This document shows positions 23,707-31,459 of a stretch of DNA of 64,000 bases, piece by piece (position 1 is the stretch's first letter; the number at the start of each line of letters is the position of its first letter). The position numbers and the translations under genes are program-made. The stretch is from Amycolatopsis mongoliensis (GTDB lineage Bacteria; Actinomycetota; Actinomycetes; Mycobacteriales; Pseudonocardiaceae). The stretch spans positions 5,642,001 to 5,706,000 of the forward strand of contig NZ_CP127295.1 of assembly GCF_030285665.1 (NCBI RefSeq), read 5' to 3'. The notes under the pieces were generated by a model. The model was given only the letters and a program-made list of their open reading frames with translations. It was not told where the DNA came from and made no database searches.

Positions 23707-23906
23707 GAAGGGCTCCTTCACGCGGGCCGGCCGGTCACCGCGTATCTCGGTGACCGGCCATGAACCCCGCACGGCGCCGCGTTCTCCGTGTAGCGGTGGA
23801 GGACGAGCGGAGTGCGGGGTGTCCCGGTCGGGACGCACTCGCCCGAGCGGGGCCGCCCGCGTCGGCGGGAAGTCCGCCCCGACCGGAACACTCGTGCCCG
23901 CTTTTC

Positions 23907-24290
23907 TCAGCGGAACAAACTCTTTCTCAACATCTTGTCCAGGTTCGCAGCGGAACGCTGCCGCTGTTCGCTGGGTGTTTTCACTTCCTGCCGCGGTCTA
24001 CCGCGGAGCCCCGGAGGCATGCTCACGTCGGCGCCGAGTATTCCCATGTAGCGCTCCAGATCTCGAAGTACTACGCGTTCCACGGTGAGACCCTCGCGTT
24101 CGAGCCACCGCAGGTGGTCCACTACGAGGCCACGCGCGTCAACGCCCTTCGGACTCCACTGCCTCGACGAGGACGTCATCCGTGCCCCGGACGGCGTGCC
24201 GGGCCGCCGCGACACCGTGTGCTCGAGGTGCCGGTGAGGAACGAGGCCGGGCTGGAATTCTCGCGCGCATCCTCCGATCGGATTGGCCAT
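23907..24290 (-). pseudogene. Fragment of tyrosine-recombinase N-terminal domain
   Basis: The stretch H-L-R-W-L-E-R-E-G-L-T-V-E-R-V followed by D-L-E-R-Y-M-G resembles the SAM-like N-terminal domain of phage-type integrases. No R-H-R-Y catalytic domain follows; the frame stops at 23,907. It lies just outside the left arm of the 1,090-bp inverted repeat. A remnant integrase supports a mobile origin for this region. Confidence 0.4.
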
Positions 24291-24318
24291 GATCGACTTA
24301 CGGCATCGATCGGGTGGC

Positions 24319-25408
24319 GGTGTGATGCTGCGGCTGGTGGCGGCCGGTCGCGGCGTCAGGGTGGGGTTTCAGTCGGTGATGGGGTGGTCGTCGACGACGG
24401 TCCAGGTTCCGTTGCGGCCGTCGCTGCCGAGGTAGTTGTGGACGAGGTAGCCGTCCATGGAGCGGGCGTAGACCTCGATGGAGCGACGTGAGGGGTGGTA
24501 GACGGCGGTGGGGGTGTTGCTGATGGTCCAGGTGCCGACGGTGGTCCAGGTGCCGTGGTTGCCGTCGGGCAGCAGGTAGTTGTGGAGCAGGAAGTCGTCG
24601 GTGGCGCGGGCGTAGATCTCCACCGAGCGGGAGTTGGGGTTGTAGACCGCGGCGGGGTTTTCGGTGATCTTCCAGTCCCCGACCACCGACCAGTAGCCGT
24701 TCTGGCCGTCGCTGCCGAGGTAGTTGTGCAGCAGGTAGCCGTCGGTGGCGCGGGCGTAGACCTCGACCGAGCGACGGGCGTCGTTGAACACCGCGGCCGG
24801 GGCCCCGGCGATCTTCCAGGTGCCGACGGTGGTCCAGGTGCCGTGGTTGCCGTCGGGCAGCAGGTAGTTGTGGAGCAGGAAGTCGTCGGTGGCGCGGGCG
24901 TAGATCTCCACCGAGCGGGAGTTGGGGTTGTAGACCGCGGCGGGGGTGTCGGCGATCTTCCAGTCCCCGACCATCGACCAGTAGCCGTTCTGGCCGTCGC
25001 TGCCGAGGTAGTTGTGCAGCAGGTAGCCGTCGGTGGCCTGGGCGTAGACCTCCACCGCCCGGGAGTTGGGGTTGTACACCGCTGCCGGTGAACCGGCGAT
25101 CTTCCAGTCCCCGACCCGGGTCCACGGCCCGTATTTGCCGTCGGCTCCGATGTAGGAGTGGATCAGGTAACCGAGAGTGTCCCGGGCGTAGATCTCCACC
25201 GCACCCGAGTTCGGGTTGAACACCGACACCGGGCGGCCCACGATCTGCCATGGCCCGTTCACACTCCAGGCCCCCGATTTCCCGTCCGGCCCCAGATACG
25301 TGTGCCCCAGCAACCCATCGGTGCCCCGCGCGAACATCTCCACCGACGAGGTCACCGCATTGAACGTGCCCTCACCACCCGGCGGCGAAGCCAACACCGG
25401 AGCCGTGT
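24319..25408. repeat. Left arm of 1,090-bp inverted repeat
   Basis: This segment is the reverse complement of 29662-30751. The positions sum to 55,070 throughout. Identity is inferred from identical translations in several frames and direct base comparison at several sites, with no mismatch found. It encodes the propeller domain plus 50 bp beyond the stop codon. The breakpoints are sharp: mismatch starts at 24318 and 25409. Confidence 0.95.
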
Positions 25409-25919
25409 CCTCGACGCCGGCTGGGCGGACGTACCGCACGCTGCCCCAGTCGGTGGCCCGGTGCCAGTCGTGGAACAGGACGCTGCCGGGAGAGGCGCCC
25501 TCGTTGCCGCCGACCGTCTGCACCATGCCGTCGCCGCGCACGCCGACCACCAGATTGACGTGCTCGGCCCAGCCGACCCCGTCGTAGTTGTAGACGACGG
25601 CGTCGCCGACGTGCGGCTCCCCGGTCGTCGTCCCGCGCTGCTGGCCGTAGGCCGCGACGCTCGCCGCGGCCGGGCCTACGCCCGCGGTGTCGATCCCGGC
25701 AGTGTCCCAGACCCACTTGACGAAGTCGGAACACCAGGCGTCCGGGTCGCACCGCCAGCCACCGGTCGAGCAGCCCTTGCCGAGCTGCCCCTGCGCGATC
25801 GCCGTGATGTCCTGCCCGGTGGCCGCGGCCGCTTCGGCGCCGCCGAACGGCACGCTCACCAGCATGGCCAGCGTCGCCCCGGCCAGTGTCGTGGCCACCT
25901 GTCTCGGCTTGGTCCTCAT
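24369..25919 (-). CDS. Secreted CHAP-domain peptidoglycan hydrolase with seven-bladed PLL-like propeller
   Basis: The 516-residue product has a signal peptide (residues 1 to about 33). A CHAP amidase/endopeptidase domain follows, with catalytic Cys63 (D-A-W-C-S-D-F) and His120 (A-E-H-V-N-L). The C-terminal propeller spans about 173-516, as seven 48-residue blades of the type K-I-A-x-x-P-A-A-V-Y-N-P-N-S-R-x-V-E. CHAP enzymes cut peptide stems or cross-bridges; PLL-like propellers bind sugars, so the propeller probably targets a cell-wall glycan. The ATG at 25919 gives a proper signal peptide. It is divergent from the SARP regulator and shares its whole propeller with the gene at 29,055. Confidence 0.88.
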   Translation of the reverse strand: MRTKPRQVATTLAGATLAMLVSVPFGGAEAAAATGQDITAIAQGQLGKGCSTGGWRCDPDAWCSDFVKWVWDTAGIDTAGVGPAAASVAAYGQQRGTTTGEPHVGDAVVYNYDGVGWAEHVNLVVGVRGDGMVQTVGGNEGASPGSVLFHDWHRATDWGSVRYVRPAGVEDTAPVLASPPGGEGTFNAVTSSVEMFARGTDGLLGHTYLGPDGKSGAWSVNGPWQIVGRPVSVFNPNSGAVEIYARDTLGYLIHSYIGADGKYGPWTRVGDWKIAGSPAAVYNPNSRAVEVYAQATDGYLLHNYLGSDGQNGYWSMVGDWKIADTPAAVYNPNSRSVEIYARATDDFLLHNYLLPDGNHGTWTTVGTWKIAGAPAAVFNDARRSVEVYARATDGYLLHNYLGSDGQNGYWSVVGDWKITENPAAVYNPNSRSVEIYARATDDFLLHNYLLPDGNHGTWTTVGTWTISNTPTAVYHPSRRSIEVYARSMDGYLVHNYLGSDGRNGTWTVVDDHPITD

Positions 25920-26003
25920 CTTCACCCCATCGTTCGGTGGCGGATCCCCCCGCCGGTCGAACCCAGAGTGGTCTTCCGGCCTCCAAAAAACCTGTGAACG
26001 CGT

Positions 26004-26040
26004 CTTGAGTTGTCCCGAATGTCCGGGAATGCTGCTCAAG
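26004..26040. promoter_or_regulatory. Nested dyad in the CHAP-SARP divergent promoter
   Basis: Outer arms CTTGAG/CTCAAG (26004-26009, 26035-26040) enclose inner arms TCCCG/CGGGA (26013-26017, 26024-26028). It lies 15 bp before the SARP start and 85 bp from the CHAP start, so it is placed to control the regulator and perhaps both genes. SARPs usually bind direct repeats, so another regulator may use it. Confidence 0.45.
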
Positions 26041-26055
26041 AGCATGGGGGGTCGA

Positions 26056-29000
26056 ATGAGGGTGCTGTTGCTCGGTCCTGTCCAGGTCGAGTCGGAGGGG
26101 CGCCAGTTGAGCCTGGGTGGTCCCAAGCCGCGCGGACTGCTGGCCGTGCTTGCCGCGAACGCCGGGCAGGTCGTTTCGCTCGACCAGCTGGTGGACGCGC
26201 TGTGGGGCGACGTCGTGGCGGTCGACGCCCGTGGCGCGATCTACACCTACGTGTCGACGCTGCGGCGGCAACTCGGCGACGCGCTGGTTCGCTCGGCGGG
26301 CGGCTACCTGCTGGACCTGCCGCCGGACGCCATCGACGTCACGTGCTTCGCGCGGCATGCGGCTGAAGCGCGTCGCGCCGCCGAGGCCGATGATCACGCG
26401 ACCGCCGCGAAGAAGCTCAGGATCGGTCTCCAGCTGTGGCGCGGCGCGCCGCTCACCGGCGTTCAGGGCGGGTGGGCGGAAGCAGAGCGGGCACGGCTGA
26501 CCGAGCAGCGCCTGGTGGCGATCGAAGACCGGATCGGCGCCGAGCTCGCTCTCGGCTGGGGCAACCGGCTCGTCGGCGAGATCACTGCTCTAAATACGGA
26601 GCACCCGCTCAGAGAACGGCTGCACGCCCACCGCGTGACCGCGCTGACCCAGTCCGGCCGCCGTGGTGAAGCCCTTGAGCACTTCCGCGGGGTGCGGCGC
26701 GAACTGGCCGACGAACTGGGCGTTGACCCCGGTCCGGAGCTGACGTCCGCCCACCAGAACGCCCTGCACGCGGACGCCCGGCCGAAAGTGCCGTTGCCCA
26801 CGCCCGCGCAGCTCCCGGCCGACGTCGCCGACTTCACCGGACGCGCTGACGACGTCCGCGCGCTGATCGCCATGCTGACCGAGCGGCCGGGCGCTGCGGT
26901 GCGGGTCTGCGTGGTCTCCGGGCAGCCGGGCGCCGGCAAGAGCACCCTGGCCGGTCACGTCGCGCACCGGGTCCGCGGCGATTTCCCGGACGGCCAGCTC
27001 TATGCGGTGCTTTCGGGCACGCGGCCGGTGATCGCCGACCCGGCCGAGGTGCTCGGCGCGTTCCTGCGGGCGCTCGGCGTGCCCGACACGTCGATCCCGC
27101 CGACCGTCGAAGATCGCGCCACGCGGTTCCGGTCGGAGCTGGCCGGGCGGAAGGTACTGGTGGTGCTCGACGACGCCGCGCACGAACAACAAGTCCGGCC
27201 GTTGCTCCCGGGCGCCCCTGGGTGCGCGGTGCTGGTCACCAGCCGGAACAAGCTCAGCGCACTGGAGGGCGCCCGCCGGCGTGACCTGCGGGTGCTGCCG
27301 GATCCCGAAGCGCTGCGGTTGCTGGACGTCGTCGTCGGGGACGGGCGCGTCGGCGGGGAACCAGCGGCGGCCACGGAGATCGTCCGGCTGTGCGGCAGGC
27401 TCCCACTTGCCGTGCGGATCGCGGGCGCGCGCCTGGCGGCGCGAAGGCACTGGCCGCTGGCCAAGCTGGCGGCGCGGCTCCGCACCGAACGCAGTGTGCT
27501 CGCCGAGCTGGCGATCGGCGACCTCGAGGTGCGCGGCAGCCTTGCGCTGAGCTACCACAGCCTCGCGGAACCGGAGAGGACAGCACTGCGGCGCCTGGGT
27601 TTCCTGGCGGTACCGTCGTTCGCGCCCTGGTTGCTGGCGCCCCTGCTGGACTGCCCGATGCCCGAAGCCGACGACGTCCTCGAACGGCTCGTGGACAGCA
27701 GGCTCGTCGACGTCGTTTCCGGTGACCGGTACGTGCTCCACGACCTGACGCGGGTGTTCGGCCGGGAGCGCGCCCTGGCTGACGAGCCGCTCGAGGACCT
27801 GAAGGCCGCGGTCGCCCGGGTCGGCGAGGTCTACCTCACGTTGGTGCAGCGCGCGTCGACGCTGCTACCCAACGCCGTGCGGCTGCCGACGCCGCCGCTG
27901 CCGGCCGACTGCTGGCTGGACCAGCCCCTGCTCGACGAGCTGCTCACCGAACCGGACCGGTGGTTCGACTGGGAGCAGAACGGGCTGGTCGCGGTCGTCG
28001 AACTGGCCGGCGAACTGGACCTATCCGGGCTCGCGGCCGGGCTCGCGGCGGCGCTGAGTTCGTCGTCGTTCGCGCTGAACAACCAGTTCACCCTGTGGTG
28101 GCGGACCCATCAGGCGGCGCTCGCCGCCGCCCAGCGGACCGGCGACCGCAGGGCCGAGGGCCAGCTGCTGTGCGGCCTCGGCTGGCTGCGCTACGAGCAG
28201 GACCGGCTGGACGAGGCCGCCGACTACTACCGGCGAGCGCTGGAAGCGTGGATCAGCGACGGCGACTTGCAGCGCCAAACTACTACCCGGATCGAGCTCA
28301 GCCGGGTCTACCGGGAGCAGGGCGGTCTCCGGGCGGCGGCGGCCCTGCTCGCCGAGACGATCCCGGTGCTCAAGCTGATGAACGACCCGGACACCCTAGC
28401 CCGCGCCTACCACGCGGCCGGGCTCACCCACACCGAACTCGGCCACCTCGACGTGGCACTCGACGCCTGCGAGCAGGCGGTGAACTGCTATGCCGAAACG
28501 GACCCGGTGCACGGGGTCGCACTGGTGCTCCGGTCGATCAGCCTGGTTCACCGAGCTGCGGGCAGGCTGGACGAAGCCGCCGCCCACGGCGAGCGTGCGC
28601 TGGAGATCTTCACGTCCGTCGGGGACCGGCTGATGACCGCGTACGCGACGCAGTCACTCGCGAAGATCCGGATCAGGCAGGGGCTGGGTGCGACCGAGCG
28701 ACGGAGGCTGTCGAAAAGCCTCGAAGTCTGCAATGACATGCAGGACTCCTTCGGCCAGGCCCTGATCCTGCGGACGCTCGGCGAGTTGGAGCTGGCCGCA
28801 GGCGATCCCGAGGCGGCGAAGCCGCTGCTGAAGCGCGCACTGGAGTGGTGGGACGCGCTCAATCTGCCGTTGTGGCGGGCTCGAACGCTCCGCGACCTGT
28901 CCGTCGTCCTGGCCCTGGCAGGTGATGGTGCGGGCTCCGACCGGGTGTGGATGGAAGCACACGAGCTGTTCGAACAGAACCACAGCCGGGAGGCGGGAGA

Positions 29001-29058
29001 GCCCCGGCCGGTACCTCAAAAGCCGTCCAAAGGTTTTTCGGATGTCGGCTCGCCATGA
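26056..29058 (+). CDS. AfsR/SARP-family regulator with NTPase and TPR domains
   Basis: The 1,000-residue product has an OmpR-like winged helix (1-95; L-L-G-P-V-Q-V ... G-G-P-K-P-R-G-L-L) and a bacterial transcriptional activator domain (about 95-240). Next comes a STAND-type NTPase whose Walker A is S-G-Q-P-G-A-G-K-S-T (about 286-296) and Walker B is V-L-V-V-L-D-D. C-terminal TPR-like helices fill about 680-970. This is the AfsR layout of pathway activators. Starts at 26044 and 26056 are both possible; 26056 has a G-rich site five bases upstream. It is divergent from the CHAP gene, and its TGA overlaps the glucosaminidase ATG by four bases, so it probably controls the flanking hydrolases rather than an antibiotic cluster. 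Confidence 0.9.
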   Translation: MRVLLLGPVQVESEGRQLSLGGPKPRGLLAVLAANAGQVVSLDQLVDALWGDVVAVDARGAIYTYVSTLRRQLGDALVRSAGGYLLDLPPDAIDVTCFARHAAEARRAAEADDHATAAKKLRIGLQLWRGAPLTGVQGGWAEAERARLTEQRLVAIEDRIGAELALGWGNRLVGEITALNTEHPLRERLHAHRVTALTQSGRRGEALEHFRGVRRELADELGVDPGPELTSAHQNALHADARPKVPLPTPAQLPADVADFTGRADDVRALIAMLTERPGAAVRVCVVSGQPGAGKSTLAGHVAHRVRGDFPDGQLYAVLSGTRPVIADPAEVLGAFLRALGVPDTSIPPTVEDRATRFRSELAGRKVLVVLDDAAHEQQVRPLLPGAPGCAVLVTSRNKLSALEGARRRDLRVLPDPEALRLLDVVVGDGRVGGEPAAATEIVRLCGRLPLAVRIAGARLAARRHWPLAKLAARLRTERSVLAELAIGDLEVRGSLALSYHSLAEPERTALRRLGFLAVPSFAPWLLAPLLDCPMPEADDVLERLVDSRLVDVVSGDRYVLHDLTRVFGRERALADEPLEDLKAAVARVGEVYLTLVQRASTLLPNAVRLPTPPLPADCWLDQPLLDELLTEPDRWFDWEQNGLVAVVELAGELDLSGLAAGLAAALSSSSFALNNQFTLWWRTHQAALAAAQRTGDRRAEGQLLCGLGWLRYEQDRLDEAADYYRRALEAWISDGDLQRQTTTRIELSRVYREQGGLRAAAALLAETIPVLKLMNDPDTLARAYHAAGLTHTELGHLDVALDACEQAVNCYAETDPVHGVALVLRSISLVHRAAGRLDEAAAHGERALEIFTSVGDRLMTAYATQSLAKIRIRQGLGATERRRLSKSLEVCNDMQDSFGQALILRTLGELELAAGDPEAAKPLLKRALEWWDALNLPLWRARTLRDLSVVLALAGDGAGSDRVWMEAHELFEQNHSREAGEPRPVPQKPSKGFSDVGSP

Positions 29059-30701
29059 TCGTCCCCATGACCAGGACCTTCCGGCGGCTGGTGACCACCA
29101 CCGCACTCGTGATCGCAAGTCAGTTCGCAGGCGGTGTCGCCCTCGCCGCGCCGCCTCCCGACGTGATCGCCGACGCGGCGCGCGAAGGGGCCATCACCCT
29201 TTCGCCCGTCTCGGCGGCCAGTGCCGAAGACTTCATCAACGCCGCGGGCCCGGCGGCTCAGCGCGGGCAGGCCGACTACGGCGTCCCCGCCTCGGTGACG
29301 GTGGCGCAGGCCATCCAGGAATCGAACTGGGGCCAGGCGGCGCCGGGGAACAACCACTTCGGCATCAAGTGCTTCAACGGCCCCGGTCCGATCGCCAACG
29401 GCTGCCAGGACTTGCCGACACATGAGTGCTGCCCGGACCACGTGGTGATCGCGTCGTTCCGGACGTATGCGTCCATGGAGGACTCGTTCCGAGATCACGG
29501 GCTGTTCCTGCGGGAGAACTCGCGCTACGCCAACGCGTTCAATTTCACGAACAACCCCGACCAGTTCATCCGCGAAGTGCACAAAGCGGGTTATGCCACC
29601 GACCCGAACTACGCGAACTCGATCATCAACCTGATGAGCACCTACGACCTTTACCGCTTCAACACGGCTCCGGTGTTGGCTTCGCCGCCGGGTGGTGAGG
29701 GCACGTTCAATGCGGTGACCTCGTCGGTGGAGATGTTCGCGCGGGGCACCGATGGGTTGCTGGGGCACACGTATCTGGGGCCGGACGGGAAATCGGGGGC
29801 CTGGAGTGTGAACGGGCCATGGCAGATCGTGGGCCGCCCGGTGTCGGTGTTCAACCCGAACTCGGGTGCGGTGGAGATCTACGCCCGGGACACTCTCGGT
29901 TACCTGATCCACTCCTACATCGGAGCCGACGGCAAATACGGGCCGTGGACCCGGGTCGGGGACTGGAAGATCGCCGGTTCACCGGCAGCGGTGTACAACC
30001 CCAACTCCCGGGCGGTGGAGGTCTACGCCCAGGCCACCGACGGCTACCTGCTGCACAACTACCTCGGCAGCGACGGCCAGAACGGCTACTGGTCGATGGT
30101 CGGGGACTGGAAGATCGCCGACACCCCCGCCGCGGTCTACAACCCCAACTCCCGCTCGGTGGAGATCTACGCCCGCGCCACCGACGACTTCCTGCTCCAC
30201 AACTACCTGCTGCCCGACGGCAACCACGGCACCTGGACCACCGTCGGCACCTGGAAGATCGCCGGGGCCCCGGCCGCGGTGTTCAACGACGCCCGTCGCT
30301 CGGTCGAGGTCTACGCCCGCGCCACCGACGGCTACCTGCTGCACAACTACCTCGGCAGCGACGGCCAGAACGGCTACTGGTCGGTGGTCGGGGACTGGAA
30401 GATCACCGAAAACCCCGCCGCGGTCTACAACCCCAACTCCCGCTCGGTGGAGATCTACGCCCGCGCCACCGACGACTTCCTGCTCCACAACTACCTGCTG
30501 CCCGACGGCAACCACGGCACCTGGACCACCGTCGGCACCTGGACCATCAGCAACACCCCCACCGCCGTCTACCACCCCTCACGTCGCTCCATCGAGGTCT
30601 ACGCCCGCTCCATGGACGGCTACCTCGTCCACAACTACCTCGGCAGCGACGGCCGCAACGGAACCTGGACCGTCGTCGACGACCACCCCATCACCGACTG
30701 A
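29055..30701 (+). CDS. Secreted glucosaminidase-like (GH73) hydrolase with the same seven-bladed propeller
   Basis: The 548-residue product has a signal peptide (to about residue 32). A GH73/FlgJ-like domain follows, with probable catalytic Glu89 in A-Q-A-I-Q-E-S-N-W-G and the N-N-H-F-G-I-K-C motif. The propeller covers 203-548. GH73 enzymes cut the glycan strand of peptidoglycan, complementing the peptide-cutting CHAP partner. ATG 29055 overlaps the SARP stop (ATGA); ATG 29067 is an alternative, and neither has a clear Shine-Dalgarno, fitting coupled translation. Residues 203-548 equal residues 171-516 of the CHAP protein apart from the first one or two. Confidence 0.88.
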   Translation: MIVPMTRTFRRLVTTTALVIASQFAGGVALAAPPPDVIADAAREGAITLSPVSAASAEDFINAAGPAAQRGQADYGVPASVTVAQAIQESNWGQAAPGNNHFGIKCFNGPGPIANGCQDLPTHECCPDHVVIASFRTYASMEDSFRDHGLFLRENSRYANAFNFTNNPDQFIREVHKAGYATDPNYANSIINLMSTYDLYRFNTAPVLASPPGGEGTFNAVTSSVEMFARGTDGLLGHTYLGPDGKSGAWSVNGPWQIVGRPVSVFNPNSGAVEIYARDTLGYLIHSYIGADGKYGPWTRVGDWKIAGSPAAVYNPNSRAVEVYAQATDGYLLHNYLGSDGQNGYWSMVGDWKIADTPAAVYNPNSRSVEIYARATDDFLLHNYLLPDGNHGTWTTVGTWKIAGAPAAVFNDARRSVEVYARATDGYLLHNYLGSDGQNGYWSVVGDWKITENPAAVYNPNSRSVEIYARATDDFLLHNYLLPDGNHGTWTTVGTWTISNTPTAVYHPSRRSIEVYARSMDGYLVHNYLGSDGRNGTWTVVDDHPITD

Positions 30702-30751
30702 AACCCCACCCTGACGCCGCGACCGGCCGCCACCAGCCGCAGCATCACACC
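29662..30751. repeat. Right arm of 1,090-bp inverted repeat
   Basis: This is the exact reverse complement of 24319-25408 as far as compared. The arms are separated by about 4.25 kb carrying the two N-terminal hydrolase halves and the SARP gene. Homologous recombination between arms would invert that segment while regenerating both hydrolase genes intact. Confidence 0.95.
29967..30542 (+). repeat. 288-bp tandem duplication of two propeller blades
   Basis: Blades 3-4 (29967-30254) and 5-6 (30255-30542) are near-identical at DNA level, each unit being two 48-codon blades. The mirror copy lies at 24528-25103. Blades 1, 2 and 7 are more diverged, and blade 1 has lower GC3, so the pair was duplicated recently. 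Confidence 0.8.
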
Positions 30752-31314
30752 ACCACCTGTCCTCTCCCGCTGCCCAGTCCGGTCTGGTCGGTGTCGGGGC
30801 CTGCCGGATGGGGCTGGACCTGCCGGAACGAGGTTGCAAGTCAGGGTAATTATGGCGCCGTTTTGCGCGCCGCAGCCTTTGGGAACACAAGGTTTGAGGT
30901 CGACGAGCAGCAGCCCGTTCGTCACCGGACGCTGCGCATCATCCGCGGCACCCGCGCGTGGGCGTCCGGCTACGACGTGGCCGTCCTGCCGCTCGCGGCG
31001 CTCGGCCTGCCCAGCTGTCTCATCGGGGTGCGGCGACGTCGCTGTCCGCGGTGCTGGTGTCCGGCTGCGCTCGTTCGACAGTTCCGGTGGTGGCTGAGTG
31101 AGTCGGCGAATTGCCGGGCAAGGTGCCGGGTCAGACTTGCCTTGTCGGTTCCGGCGGCGCCGGTGACCAGGAAAACTCGGGCGGACGAGGCCAGGAGGCT
31201 GCGCGCGTGGTCAACGAGCCCGTCCGGTGCGGTGCAGGTGTGATGTCCGGGGACGTTGTCTCGAGTTGAGGTGGCTTGGTGACGGCCTGTCGTGCTGACA
31301 GGTGAAGTGTCGTC
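30752..31314. other. Gap between propeller gene and IS21 element, with a decayed ATPase fragment
   Basis: There is no intact gene here. The minus strand at 31093-31245 encodes a recognisable NTPase fragment, listed separately. The rest (30,752-31,090) has only short, unconvincing frames on both strands and no clear terminator. Confidence 0.4.
31093..31245 (-). pseudogene. Remnant of a P-loop NTPase with mutated Walker A
   Basis: The frame reads L-L-A-S-S-A-R-V-F-L-V-T-G-A-A-G-T-D-K-A-S-L-T-R, which looks like a Walker A region in which G-T-G-K-T/S has become G-T-D-K-A. Only about 50 residues can be aligned by eye to such ATPases before the reading frame loses sense. It is probably the stump of a STAND-type or AAA regulator interrupted by the adjacent insertion sequence. 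Confidence 0.35.
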
Positions 31315-31400
31315 TGCCACGAGCATGGGACCACCTGAGCACTTGTTTGCCATGAGCATGGGACCACCTCGATCAGGGTTTTGCCACTGATGGGACCACC
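31315..31400. repeat. Three left-end terminal repeats of the IS21 element
   Basis: Three copies of the end motif (TGCCA...ATGGGACCACC) start at 31315, 31348 and 31382, spaced 33-34 bp, as expected for multiple IstA-binding sites at IS21 ends. The third copy is two bases shorter. Confidence 0.8.
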
Positions 31401-31459
31401 ACCCGGATGTGTCCGTGTGGCGTCCCGACCTCCGGTCGTCTGCCGTTTGTGCTGGTCAG

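Noticed and set aside
24528..25103. CRISPR-like or minisatellite array
   Set aside because: The periodic units are in-frame 48-codon propeller blades without spacers.
24369..26126. Longer 585-residue form of the CHAP protein
   Set aside because: The extra N-terminus overlaps the SARP gene and would bury the signal peptide; ATG 25919 is preferred.
31315..31400. Short CRISPR array of three 20-bp repeats
   Set aside because: The repeats equal the inverted right end of the IS21 element and are transposase-binding sites.
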